This document shows positions 47,382 to 55,938 of a DNA stretch of 64,000 bases, one piece after another. Source of the stretch: Oleidesulfovibrio sp047973035 (GTDB taxonomy: Bacteria; Desulfobacterota; Desulfovibrionia; Desulfovibrionales; Desulfovibrionaceae). The notes below the pieces were generated by a model. The model worked only from the letters and a program-made list of their open reading frames with translations, did no database searches and was not told where the DNA came from. The stretch spans positions 52,897 to 116,896 of the forward strand of contig NZ_JBKEBF010000034.1 of assembly GCF_047973035.1 (NCBI RefSeq), written 5' to 3'. Numbering within the stretch: the first letter of the stretch is position 1; each line of letters starts with the position of its first letter. Made by a program: the position numbers and the translations under genes.

Positions 47382-48374
47382 GTGTATATGACCTATTATG
47401 ATTCACGGTCTGCAGAAAAGAAGGCAGGCGTAAGCAGGTTCCGTATGCGGCAGTTGGCGGTTATTGCCGTTATGCTGTTTTTTTGTTTTGCGGCTGTCGG
47501 GTGCAGCGAAGAAGAAGAGATTGTGCATGTGGATATGTCCCGCCGCGAGCGTGTCATTGTGCCGGAATATACGGATGCTGTGACCTATGCCTATCTGCCG
47601 CAGTATTCACACACTACTTCGTATATCCGCCATAACCCCCTTGTGGAATATCTTGAACGGGTTTCCGGCATCACCATGCGTCAGGTTTTTCCTGATACCT
47701 TTGAAGAACATACCCGCATGGTAGAAAGGGGCGAGATTGATATTTCGTTTTCCAACCCGTTTACCTACGTCAAGCTGGCCCAGAAAGGTGCTACTGCGTT
47801 TGCCCGGGTCATCGAACCTTCCGGTCTGCCTTTTTTCCGCGGGCAGATCATTGCCCGTATCGACAGCGGCATAAGAAGGCTGGAAGACTGTAAGGGGAAA
47901 CGGTGGATAGCGGTAGATCCGCTGTCTGCTGGCGGTTATCTGTTTGCTCTGGGCATGTTCCGCGACATGGGCCTCGATACCGGAGACTTTGCCACGGTGG
48001 ATTTTGCTCCCGGTCCGGGAGGAAAGCAGGAAAAAGCCGTGTTGGCCGTGTATGCGGGAAAATATGACTTTGCTTCCATCCGTGAAGGTACACTGGAAGT
48101 GGTGCGGGACAAAATCGAGCCGGAGCGCATCCGTGTGGTCGTGTCTACGCGGGATTATCCGGGCTGGGTGTATGCCGCGCGCAAGGGGCTGGACCCTCAG
48201 GTTGTGGCGCGGATAAAACAGGCCATGTTTCGTCTGTCCATGGAAGATCCTGAAGGGGGCCGGATTCTGGCAAACGCCGGTATCCGCGGTATCATTCCTG
48301 CCGAAGATAAGGATTATGATCCTATCCGTATACTGATGGCCAAGCTGGGGTTGTACTCGGAGGAGCGTGAATGA
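47382..48374 (+). CDS. PhnD-like phosphate/phosphonate-type substrate-binding lipoprotein
   Basis: About 330 residues from a GTG at 47382 (an ATG two codons later is possible; a third candidate is the Met at the signal peptide, 47445). A hydrophobic segment, RQLAVIAVMLFFCFAAVGC, ends in a lipobox-like AVGC, so the protein is probably a lipid-anchored periplasmic receptor. FSNPFTYVKLAQKGATAFAR, GKRWIAVDPLSAGGYLF and the C-terminal ILANAGIRGIIPAEDKDYDP match PhnD/PhnD-like periplasmic proteins. No ABC permease or ATPase is nearby; instead its stop overlaps the start of a sensor kinase (ATGA), so it should be a signal-binding partner, not a transporter part. Confidence 0.88.
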   Translation: MYMTYYDSRSAEKKAGVSRFRMRQLAVIAVMLFFCFAAVGCSEEEEIVHVDMSRRERVIVPEYTDAVTYAYLPQYSHTTSYIRHNPLVEYLERVSGITMRQVFPDTFEEHTRMVERGEIDISFSNPFTYVKLAQKGATAFARVIEPSGLPFFRGQIIARIDSGIRRLEDCKGKRWIAVDPLSAGGYLFALGMFRDMGLDTGDFATVDFAPGPGGKQEKAVLAVYAGKYDFASIREGTLEVVRDKIEPERIRVVVSTRDYPGWVYAARKGLDPQVVARIKQAMFRLSMEDPEGGRILANAGIRGIIPAEDKDYDPIRILMAKLGLYSEERE

Positions 48375-50482
48375 GCCCGCTTTCGCGTATGCGTTTTCGC
48401 AACAAGCTGAATCTCGGCATCACGCTTATTGTGCTGGCGGTTTCCGTTGTGCTTGCTGTGGTCTCCATTCAGATTTCCACTTCCGAACTGCTGGCTGAAT
48501 CCCGCCGTCGCGGTATGGTGCTGGCCAGCAATCTGGCGTTGCGCGTAACTGACCCTATGCTATCCGTTGACCTGTTGCGGCTGAAGAACATGGTGGATGA
48601 ACTGGTCACTGTGGACGAAGACGTAAGCTACGCCTTTGTGCTGGATGAAAACAGCAAAGTGCTGGTGCATACGTTTGAAGAGGGCTTTCCGGTTGAGCTG
48701 CGTACGGCTAATCTGCTGCCGCACGGAGCTACAAAGCGTATCAGGCTGGTGGATACGGGGTTGGAGCGCATTTACGATTTTGCCGTGGCTGTGCGCATCG
48801 GGCAGGAACACCTCGGCACCGTGCGCATGGGCCTTTCACGTACCAGAGCGCAAAAAGTCGTCCAGCGGCTTGTCTCTACTATTTCTACCCTTACCGTAGT
48901 CTCTCTGCTGCTGGCTGTGCTTGCATCTACTCATTTCGCGCGCAGGATTACCCATCGTCTTGGGATGCTGCGCGAATATGCCGAGCAGATTGTACGGGGT
49001 AATATGGACATCACCGTGGGGGCGTATAGCGGGCCTTTCTGCTGGCAGTTGACGCAGTGTGGCTGTGAAGATTGCCCAGCCCACGGAGATACCGCGCGGC
49101 GCTGCTGGCATGTGGCGAATACCCGATGCAGAGAGCACGGACTTGCGCATGACATGGCTGCCTCATGCGGAGATTGCCCTGTGCACGGCAGGCTGGCAGG
49201 CGATGAGTTGCAGGATCTAGCAGAAACATTTGACGTAATGGCCCATTCGCTGCGGCAGCACATGGCCGAGCTGAGTGCCGCCGAACAGGACCTTTCGCGG
49301 CAGCAGAAGTTACTGCGGACGATTATTGAGTCCACGCCCGACCTTGTTTCTCTGGTGGGCAGAGACGGAGTGTATCTGGCTGCAAACAAGGCATTCGGCT
49401 ATTGGGTGGGACATCCGGCAGAGAGCATTCCCGGAAAGACGGACATGGATATTTTTTCGCCGGAGCTTGCACAGCAGCGTATGCAGGAGCATGAGCTTAT
49501 CCTGTCTTCACGTTCGGGGATTAGCCGCGAGGCCCGCCTGAAAGGAAAGACGGACGGCAAAGAAGGCTGGTTCCACGTGGTCAAGGTGCCTGTTACCGAT
49601 GAAGCGGGCAATGTTGCCGGCATATTATCAACCGCCCGTAATATTACGGAAATCCGCAGCTATCAGGACCAGCTTATTCATTCGCAAAAGATGGAATCCG
49701 TCGGTAATCTTGCGGGTGGTGTAGCGCACGAAATCAATACACCGCTCGGGATTATTCTTGGCTATGCGCAGCTATTGCAGGAAGACCTGCCGGAAGGTTC
49801 GCAGGCGCACGAAGATTTGAAAACAATCGAGCGTCAGGCCAAGTTCTGCCGGAAGATTGTGGCGGACCTGCTGGGCTTTTCGCGCCACACGCAAAGTGAA
49901 AAGAAAGAGATGTGCTTTAACAATTCCATTATGGAAGTGGTGCAGCTTGTCCGTCATGCCTTTTCACTGGAGAGCGTACGTATTGTCACCATACTGGACG
50001 ATCGACTGCCGATTATCTATGGCGATCCGGCAAAGCTGAAGCAGGTGTGGATGAACCTTCTTTCCAACGCCATGCAGGCGAATGAAGGCGGCGGGGTGGT
50101 TGTTGTACGCACGATGCTCGATATTGATAATCTAACGGTAAGTGCTCTTTTTGCAGATACCGGAGTCGGTATCAGTGAAGGAAACATGGCATCCGTTTTC
50201 GATCCGTTTTTCAGCACAAAGCCTGTAGGCAAAGGCACGGGACTCGGCCTTTCTGTCTCTTTCGGCATCATTCATGACCACGGCGGCGACATCACTGTGA
50301 ACAGCCCCTTGCCGGAAGGTATTATTCCTGCGGAAGAACTGGGGGACAGGGAGCACGGCCCCGGAACAATGTTTACGGTATCGCTTCCTCTGGAACCGCC
50401 GGACTGGTTGCTGGATGACGAGGATGGCGAAGACGCCCTGCCGCAGTCCGGTTCTGCGGAAGGGCAGGCCGGCAATACATAG
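48371..50482 (+). CDS. Sensor histidine kinase with cysteine-rich insert in its HAMP region
   Basis: A 703-residue kinase. Helix 1 (about 14-34), a periplasmic sensor, helix 2 (about 168-188), then a HAMP first helix (192-215). A block of eight cysteines at 224, 230, 232, 235, 245, 253, 266 and 269 follows (CWQLTQCGCEDCP, CWHVANTRC, CGDCPVHG), and the second HAMP helix resumes at GDELQDLAETFDVMAHSL (277-294). A PAS domain (about 312-425), HisKA with His453 in GGVAHEINTPLG, and an HATPase with GKGTGLGLSVSFGI complete it. The CW..C..CP pattern occurs in two-CW-type metal or Fe-S modules. The kinase is translationally coupled to the PhnD-like gene. Confidence 0.92.
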   Translation: MSPLSRMRFRNKLNLGITLIVLAVSVVLAVVSIQISTSELLAESRRRGMVLASNLALRVTDPMLSVDLLRLKNMVDELVTVDEDVSYAFVLDENSKVLVHTFEEGFPVELRTANLLPHGATKRIRLVDTGLERIYDFAVAVRIGQEHLGTVRMGLSRTRAQKVVQRLVSTISTLTVVSLLLAVLASTHFARRITHRLGMLREYAEQIVRGNMDITVGAYSGPFCWQLTQCGCEDCPAHGDTARRCWHVANTRCREHGLAHDMAASCGDCPVHGRLAGDELQDLAETFDVMAHSLRQHMAELSAAEQDLSRQQKLLRTIIESTPDLVSLVGRDGVYLAANKAFGYWVGHPAESIPGKTDMDIFSPELAQQRMQEHELILSSRSGISREARLKGKTDGKEGWFHVVKVPVTDEAGNVAGILSTARNITEIRSYQDQLIHSQKMESVGNLAGGVAHEINTPLGIILGYAQLLQEDLPEGSQAHEDLKTIERQAKFCRKIVADLLGFSRHTQSEKKEMCFNNSIMEVVQLVRHAFSLESVRIVTILDDRLPIIYGDPAKLKQVWMNLLSNAMQANEGGGVVVVRTMLDIDNLTVSALFADTGVGISEGNMASVFDPFFSTKPVGKGTGLGLSVSFGIIHDHGGDITVNSPLPEGIIPAEELGDREHGPGTMFTVSLPLEPPDWLLDDEDGEDALPQSGSAEGQAGNT

Positions 50483-50739
50483 CAAAATGCTTGTTGCAGC
50501 CTGATGCTGCGGAAATGAAGCGACTTTTAGCGGCGTGCTGCTTCGAAGGTGTACTCTGCGCAGGCAAAACTATATGATGTGGCGTTGTTACGCTGTATTG
50601 TTAAGCCATACTGTTGTGCATAATTGTGGCTGATGAAATGATGGCGGGTATGGAAGGCGTATGCTGAGCGGGCTGTTTATGCTGATGCCGATGTTACAAC
50701 ATACGATGAACAGGTGGAATCTCATAAGCGGAGCATGAC

Positions 50740-51099
50740 ATGGCAAGTATTCTTGTTCTTGATGATGTTATTGATGCCGGAGTGCTGATTAAACGTATTC
50801 TAGAGCGTAAAGGCCATAAAGTGACGGCCTTTACCGAAGAAGAGGAAGCGCTGGCCCATGCGCGTTCGCATTCTGTCGATCTTGCGATTCTTGATATCAA
50901 GCTGCGGCGTATGACCGGAGTCGAAGTGCTGGAAGAGTTGAAGAAAATTCAGCCCGAGTTGCGGGTGATTATGCTGACAGGTTACCCTACTCTGGAAACA
51001 GCGCGCGAGTCGATGAAGCTGGGCGCAAACGAATATTGCGTAAAGCCCATAGATAAGGACGAACTGGAAAGCAAAGTAAGTGATGTGCTGCGCAGCTGA
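50740..51099 (+). CDS. Stand-alone response regulator (receiver domain only)
   Basis: A 119-residue CheY-like protein with the acidic pair LDD (residues 8-9), phospho-acceptor Asp52 in AILDIKL, the Thr of MLTGYPT and Lys of CVKPID. No output domain is attached, so it must act by protein contact. It lies 257 bases after the kinase and 50 bases before the dikinase-like gene; the former gap shows no gene. It is the probable partner of His453. The ATG at 50740 follows CGGAG. Confidence 0.93.
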   Translation: MASILVLDDVIDAGVLIKRILERKGHKVTAFTEEEEALAHARSHSVDLAILDIKLRRMTGVEVLEELKKIQPELRVIMLTGYPTLETARESMKLGANEYCVKPIDKDELESKVSDVLRS

Positions 51100-51149
51100 T
51101 TGCAACATACTCTATTACATCAGCCGTGCCGTAAGCGGCGGACCACCAC

Positions 51150-53636
51150 ATGGCATTAAAGGAATTATTCAGACATTGGACGTATCAGGCGTTTTCGCCC
51201 GGTACGCTGTTGCGCAACAAGTACAACGCGTTCAAGGAGTTGTTGCGGCTGGATGATGCCTGCCTTGAGCTGATCGCAGATCTGGAAGAAATTCATTATG
51301 GACGTGAAAAAGCAGACTGGGCAAGGGTGGTCTGGCTTACAGAAGAATTGGGCCGCACGGTAAGGGCGCTTATCGGTCAGTTGCAGCAGATGAGCCCCGT
51401 CCGGTATATGGACCTGCCGGAGTATCTGACAAAAATAGAATTTTACGCCCGCATGGCTGTCAGCGTGCCTGACCCTGAAATTGTTCCGCCTTTTGTTTTT
51501 CCACTGGCTGAGGCGGGTACTCATGGCGGCCGCTCCGGCGGCAAGGCCCGCAACCTGGGCCGTATTCTGCGCGAAACCGACATCTCTGTGCCAGAAGGGG
51601 TGGTGGTTTCGACCTCAGCATATCATTATTTTATCGAAGCCAATGACCTGCGCGGCCCGCTTGATGAACAGCTGCGCAACCTGCGTCTGGACAGGCCTGA
51701 CGACATTGCAGAACTTTCCGGCATGATGCGCGGTATGATCATGACCGCCGAAGTGCCTGACAGGCTGGCGGACGAAATCGAGATTGCCGCGCTGGAACTT
51801 GGCAGAGGAGGCAGGCTGCTGGCTGTGCGCAGCAGTGCCGTGGCGGAAGACGGAGAGGCTTCCTTTGCCGGTCAGTACACATCCGAGCTTGGTGTACGTG
51901 CATCGGGAGTGCTTGATGCGTGGAAGAGCGTCATTGCGGGTAAATATACTCCCCGTGCGCTGGCGTATCGCATCATGCACGGGCTGGCAGATCCGGAAAC
52001 CCCGATGGCAACCATCATTATGCCCATGATCGATGCGCAGGCAAGCGGCGTAGTCTACACACGCGACCCTTCACCGCCTTCGCATGTCTGCGGACCGGAC
52101 GGCGTGCTATCCGTATTTGCCGTGCAGGGGGCCGGAGAGGCGCTGGTCAGCGGCACCGCCGTGGCAGAAGCGGCATACTTCAGGCGCGGCTCCATGCGCC
52201 GTGCAGAAAAGGTCCGGCAATCCGCAGGGCTTCCCGCATCTACCATGAAGCGCCTTACAGGCATGTGTCTTGAGCTGGAAAAACTTTTTGGTGTTCCGCA
52301 GGATGTGGAATGGGCCATGGATACACGCAACAGGCTGCATATTGTGCAGAGCAGGCCGGTTCCGGTCTCTGCCGCTGCAGATGAAGATGCGGGGGCCGCC
52401 AAGCTTGCGGGGCTGTCTCCGGTATTAACGGGCGGCGAGTGCGCTTCTCCGGGAATAGGCAGCGGCACCGTGTGTCAGGTGGAGCATTGTGCGGAAGTGG
52501 ATGACCTGCCCGAAGGGTCTGTGCTGGTTACGCGTAATCTCGGCCCCGCGCTGACCCGTGTCATCGACCGCCTGAGCGCTGTTGTCGCACGTCAGGGCAG
52601 CAGGGCCAGCCACTTTGCCTCTGTCGCGCGCGAGTTCGGACTGCCTGTTATTGTTGGTGTTGATAATGCCTTTGACCTGCTGCCGGAAGGAACGGATGTT
52701 ACTGTGGATGCCACGCACGGTATTGCATACTCCGGCTGTCCCGCTGGTGTATGCGGACTGGAGCGTAAAGAGCGGCTGACCGGAACGCATGTCAGTGTTT
52801 CGCGGGTCAGCGGCGTTACCAAGCGTATGAAAAAGGCCATGGAGCATATCTCGCGGCTTACGCTGCTTGATGCCCAGTCCGAAACGTTTGCTCCCCGTTA
52901 CTGCAAGTCGTTGCATGACTTTGTCCGCTTTGCCCATGAAAAGGGCGTGGCAGAAATGTTTTCACTTGTGGGACGGTCCGGCAGAGGGCTTGCCGGAGCA
53001 AAACAGTTGAAGTCCACCTTGCCCGTTTCGCTATATGTGCTGAATCTGGAAGACGGGCTTTTTCCCAGCGCAGCCGGTAAAAAAGAGATTACGCCTGATG
53101 ATGTGCGTTCGGTTCCCATGTGGGCGCTGTGGTTCGGGCTTGCATCTGACAAAGTGCGCTGGAATACCAGTCTGCCCGCTATGGATTGGGAGTCATTCGA
53201 CCGCGTAAGCGCAGGAGTCGGTGTTTCTGCGGAGTCTCAACAACTGGCTAGCTATGCCGTTGTTTCGCATACCTACCTGCATTTTATGGCCCGCTTCGGG
53301 TATCATCTTTCTGTGGTGGACACGCTGTGCGAGCAGAGCGGCAAAAATAACTATATTAATTTCCGCTTTAAAGGCGGCGGCGGTACAGCGGAACAACGCG
53401 CACTGCGGCTGAATTTTATAAGCAGCGTGTTGCAGCGGAACGGCTTTTTTATTGATATCCGCGGCGACCTCTTGGATGCACGCCACCCGCATGATGATGA
53501 CACCGCCATCCAGAAGCAGTTGGCGATGTTGGGGCTTTTACTGGCACGCACCCGCCTGATGGATATGTCGCTGTTCGACACGGTGCAGGTAGAAGGGCTG
53601 GTAGAAGACTTTATAGCTCTGCTGGAGGCAGAATGA
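51150..53636 (+). CDS. PEP-synthase-like phosphotransferase without PEP barrel
   Basis: An 828-residue protein. Residues 1-120 are a helical extension without known relatives. Residues about 125-400 are the ATP-grasp domain of PEP synthase/PPDK (SGGKARNLGRIL, LAVRSSAVAEDGEASFAGQY, ASGVVYTRDPS, VEWAMDTRNRLHIVQSRPVP). Residues about 425-530 are the swivelling phospho-His domain with H488 in QGSRASHFASVAREFGLPV. The expected TIM barrel for PEP/pyruvate is absent; instead a ~290-residue unknown domain follows (SLYVLNLEDGLFP, NYINFRFKGGGGTAEQRA). It should move phosphate from ATP to His488 and then to an unknown acceptor, as rifampicin phosphotransferase does. Its stop overlaps the phosphatase start. 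Confidence 0.85.
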   Translation: MALKELFRHWTYQAFSPGTLLRNKYNAFKELLRLDDACLELIADLEEIHYGREKADWARVVWLTEELGRTVRALIGQLQQMSPVRYMDLPEYLTKIEFYARMAVSVPDPEIVPPFVFPLAEAGTHGGRSGGKARNLGRILRETDISVPEGVVVSTSAYHYFIEANDLRGPLDEQLRNLRLDRPDDIAELSGMMRGMIMTAEVPDRLADEIEIAALELGRGGRLLAVRSSAVAEDGEASFAGQYTSELGVRASGVLDAWKSVIAGKYTPRALAYRIMHGLADPETPMATIIMPMIDAQASGVVYTRDPSPPSHVCGPDGVLSVFAVQGAGEALVSGTAVAEAAYFRRGSMRRAEKVRQSAGLPASTMKRLTGMCLELEKLFGVPQDVEWAMDTRNRLHIVQSRPVPVSAAADEDAGAAKLAGLSPVLTGGECASPGIGSGTVCQVEHCAEVDDLPEGSVLVTRNLGPALTRVIDRLSAVVARQGSRASHFASVAREFGLPVIVGVDNAFDLLPEGTDVTVDATHGIAYSGCPAGVCGLERKERLTGTHVSVSRVSGVTKRMKKAMEHISRLTLLDAQSETFAPRYCKSLHDFVRFAHEKGVAEMFSLVGRSGRGLAGAKQLKSTLPVSLYVLNLEDGLFPSAAGKKEITPDDVRSVPMWALWFGLASDKVRWNTSLPAMDWESFDRVSAGVGVSAESQQLASYAVVSHTYLHFMARFGYHLSVVDTLCEQSGKNNYINFRFKGGGGTAEQRALRLNFISSVLQRNGFFIDIRGDLLDARHPHDDDTAIQKQLAMLGLLLARTRLMDMSLFDTVQVEGLVEDFIALLEAE

Positions 53637-54886
53637 GCAGCGGAGCTTTGTCGGAGTCCGGAGGCGGCATTCCGGGGCTGCTTCGTAAGGGGCTGGGCTG
53701 CTTACGCACTATGCTGCAGAACTTTATGCAGCAGGAACGTCCGGCTGGAGCACCGGAACCGCATGCCGACCTTCATGTTTACTGGGTCACCTCAAAGCTG
53801 GGCGTGGGGGCGGCTCCTATGTCCTGCAGGCAGCTGGGTGCCCTGCGGGAGATGCAGGTGAGCTGCATTCTGAATTTATGCGCCGAACTGCCCAAGCTTG
53901 CAGAACTGGAACGCGAGTACGGTTTTGATACCTTTTTTCTGGCAGTGGTGGACGAAGAGGCTCCCCCGCTGGAGGCGCTGGAAGAGGCTCTCGCCTGGGT
54001 GGATGAGTGCCTGTATCTGGGTAAGCGTGTGTATATCCATTGTCGTCATGGCATCGGGCGCACCGGAACTGTGCTTAATGCTTACCTGCTGCGGCGGGGG
54101 CTGGGGCATAGACTGGCAGCCCGTACTTTACGGGGGCTTCGGGCAAAGCCTACAAATTTCGACCAGTGGCGTCTGGTCAGGCGGTACGGGTCTGTCAACG
54201 CCCCGCTGACAGTCAGGTCTCCGTCTCTGGAGTTTACCGGCGGAGTAGACCTTGCCCCGTATATGGAAGATTTTCTGCTGCTGGAGGCGGAAGTCGAACA
54301 GCTGGCAGTACAGAACAGGGGTGAGTTGCCCCGCTGTGGCAAAGACCATGCCCGCTGCTGTAATTCGCCCGTGGCCATGACGCTGATTGAAGCGCTTACC
54401 TTGGGTACGCGCATAAATACAGCCCTGACCAGTGACAAGCGCAAAGAAGTCATCGAGCGGGCCGTGGCTGCATCCCGTGCGGAAAGCAGTCTTCGTGCGG
54501 ACTATGGCTCATCTGACTTTCCTGACCAGCAGGACCCTTGTTTAACCGCAACATTATTGTGTCCTTTATCGCTTGATGGCGAGTGCATGCTGTATGAGTA
54601 CCGCCCCCTTAAATGTCGTTTGTTCGACCTGCCGGCAGACGAGGCGTTCCGCTTGTGGGCAGAGGTGCTTTCCGGCCCGCTGGGCAGACTTTCCAAGCAC
54701 GTTTTTGTAGCTCTTGCGGGTGAGTTTCCCGTGCGGGAACTGCCGCGTTTTCCTTTGCCTGATGTTGTCTCCGGTCGCTATGTGCAGACGGTATTTCATT
54801 GTCTGCTGCAAAATGCGTCGGCAGATTGCCTGCTGCCGGAGGATGCGCCTGCGGAGGTAAAAGGAAACGGTGAGCCGGACGGGTGA
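53633..54886 (+). CDS. Dual-specificity protein phosphatase with cysteine-rich C-terminal domain
   Basis: A 417-residue protein. The phosphatase domain (about 45-190) has the C-x5-R signature IHCRHGIGRTGT with nucleophile Cys137 and Arg143, and Asp107 in the preceding loop as likely general acid. The C-terminal half carries Cys235, Cys242, Cys243, Cys303, Cys310, Cys318 and Cys328 (YEYRPLKCRLFDLP), the pattern of the YkgJ-type zinc/iron-chelating domain. Fusion of the two is unusual. The ATG overlaps the dikinase-like stop (ATGA), so the phosphatase probably opposes the phosphorylation made by that enzyme or the response regulator. Confidence 0.87.
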   Translation: MSSGALSESGGGIPGLLRKGLGCLRTMLQNFMQQERPAGAPEPHADLHVYWVTSKLGVGAAPMSCRQLGALREMQVSCILNLCAELPKLAELEREYGFDTFFLAVVDEEAPPLEALEEALAWVDECLYLGKRVYIHCRHGIGRTGTVLNAYLLRRGLGHRLAARTLRGLRAKPTNFDQWRLVRRYGSVNAPLTVRSPSLEFTGGVDLAPYMEDFLLLEAEVEQLAVQNRGELPRCGKDHARCCNSPVAMTLIEALTLGTRINTALTSDKRKEVIERAVAASRAESSLRADYGSSDFPDQQDPCLTATLLCPLSLDGECMLYEYRPLKCRLFDLPADEAFRLWAEVLSGPLGRLSKHVFVALAGEFPVRELPRFPLPDVVSGRYVQTVFHCLLQNASADCLLPEDAPAEVKGNGEPDG

Positions 54887-55088
54887 GTTTGTTTTTGCGC
54901 TAGATGTACACGCGCAATGCCGCGTTATTTTTTATCCGGCATAACAGCGGGAGCCCTCGCCAGTTCTGTGCTGCTGCTTTAATACCCTAAACGTTATGCT
55001 GATTCTGCTGGAAAATCATGTACACAGGGCAAATCTGATTTATTGTCTTACATAGGTAAATCGCATTCCATCTCAGGAGGATATGTCT

Positions 55089-55460
55089 ATGGCAAATATG
55101 GATTACCCCGGTCCCTGTCAGAGTTGTTCCGGAATTGAAGGTTGTGCGACTGACGATCAGCGTCAAGCCGCTGTTGATCATTACTGCAAGGGCCTTGAAA
55201 TGGAACTGAATGCGTGGAAGGCGCGTCTATATGATGTGCTGGCTGTTGATAAGGATAAGAGCACTCAGGAATTCGCTGATACTCTGGACCACATCAAGTC
55301 CACCGTTCGTGAAATGGAAATGCTGGTTGAAACCATGCGTAACGAATGCCCTATGAGTCTTACCGGACCCGAAGCACAGATGGCCGGAATGCTCAACTCG
55401 TTACGGACGCATTACAGCAAGGCATTGTCCGTTATCAGCCCCGGCTATTTTGGCGGATAA
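55089..55460 (+). CDS. Small cysteine-containing protein, unknown function
   Basis: A 123-residue acidic protein. It starts MANMDYPGPCQSCSGIEGC, with Cys10, 13 and 19 and a further Cys33, a possible metal site, then a helical body (FADTLDHIKSTVREMEMLVE). The ATG at 55089 is eight bases after a perfect AGGAGG; another ATG at 55083 is too close to it. It stands alone after the phosphatase gene and is closed by its own terminator. Well expressed by the look of its ribosome site; I recognise no family. Confidence 0.75.
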   Translation: MANMDYPGPCQSCSGIEGCATDDQRQAAVDHYCKGLEMELNAWKARLYDVLAVDKDKSTQEFADTLDHIKSTVREMEMLVETMRNECPMSLTGPEAQMAGMLNSLRTHYSKALSVISPGYFGG

Positions 55461-55540
55461 GCGCAACCAGCTGTTCTGTGCTTACGCGTAGCCTGACCAT
55501 GATTATGCTGTAAGCAGAGAATGATACTGAAAAGATCATG

Positions 55541-55572
55541 CCGCTTCCCTTTCGGGGAGCGGTATTTTTTTG
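55541..55572 (+). terminator. Terminator of the small cysteine protein gene
   Basis: CCGCTTCCC and GGGGAGCGG (one wobble) around TTTC, then TATTTTTTT. Confidence 0.88.
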
Positions 55573-55875
55573 TGCTGTGTTCAAAGGGGGATGAAACGCA
55601 GCCGTACGGTGTGCTCTTTTTGCTTGCAGCAGTTGTCGGGCAGTACGCGTGGCAACTGGCATCAAGGCTCTGGGCATACCTACCGGGTGTTTGAACATCA
55701 GTTAGCAGCCGGATTTACCCTTAGGTCTTTGTCATGCTTACTGCGGTGAATCCTGTGTTCGCTCTGCAATGTCGGTAACACTTACCGTGCTGCGGCTGTT
55801 GTTTTTGTTCGGCTACCTTGTGGGCGTATGCTTCGGGGGCAACAAAGTGTCTTTCACGCAAGATGTGCGGCTGCA
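55573..55875. other. Intergenic region between convergent units
   Basis: About 300 bases between two terminators. No convincing gene; short frames here lack ribosome sites. I see no repeat or RNA. Confidence 0.5.
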
Positions 55876-55904
55876 GAAGCCGAAAGGCGACCATAAGGTC
55901 GCCT
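55876..55904 (-). terminator. Terminator of the liv operon
   Basis: On the minus strand GGCGACC-TTAT-GGTCGCC forms a 7-bp stem, followed by TTTCGGCTTC, 35 bases after the livF stop. The T-run is weak. Confidence 0.6.
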
Positions 55905-55938
55905 CCCAGTTGTGTGTATGTGTGTCGTGGCTCTGCTG

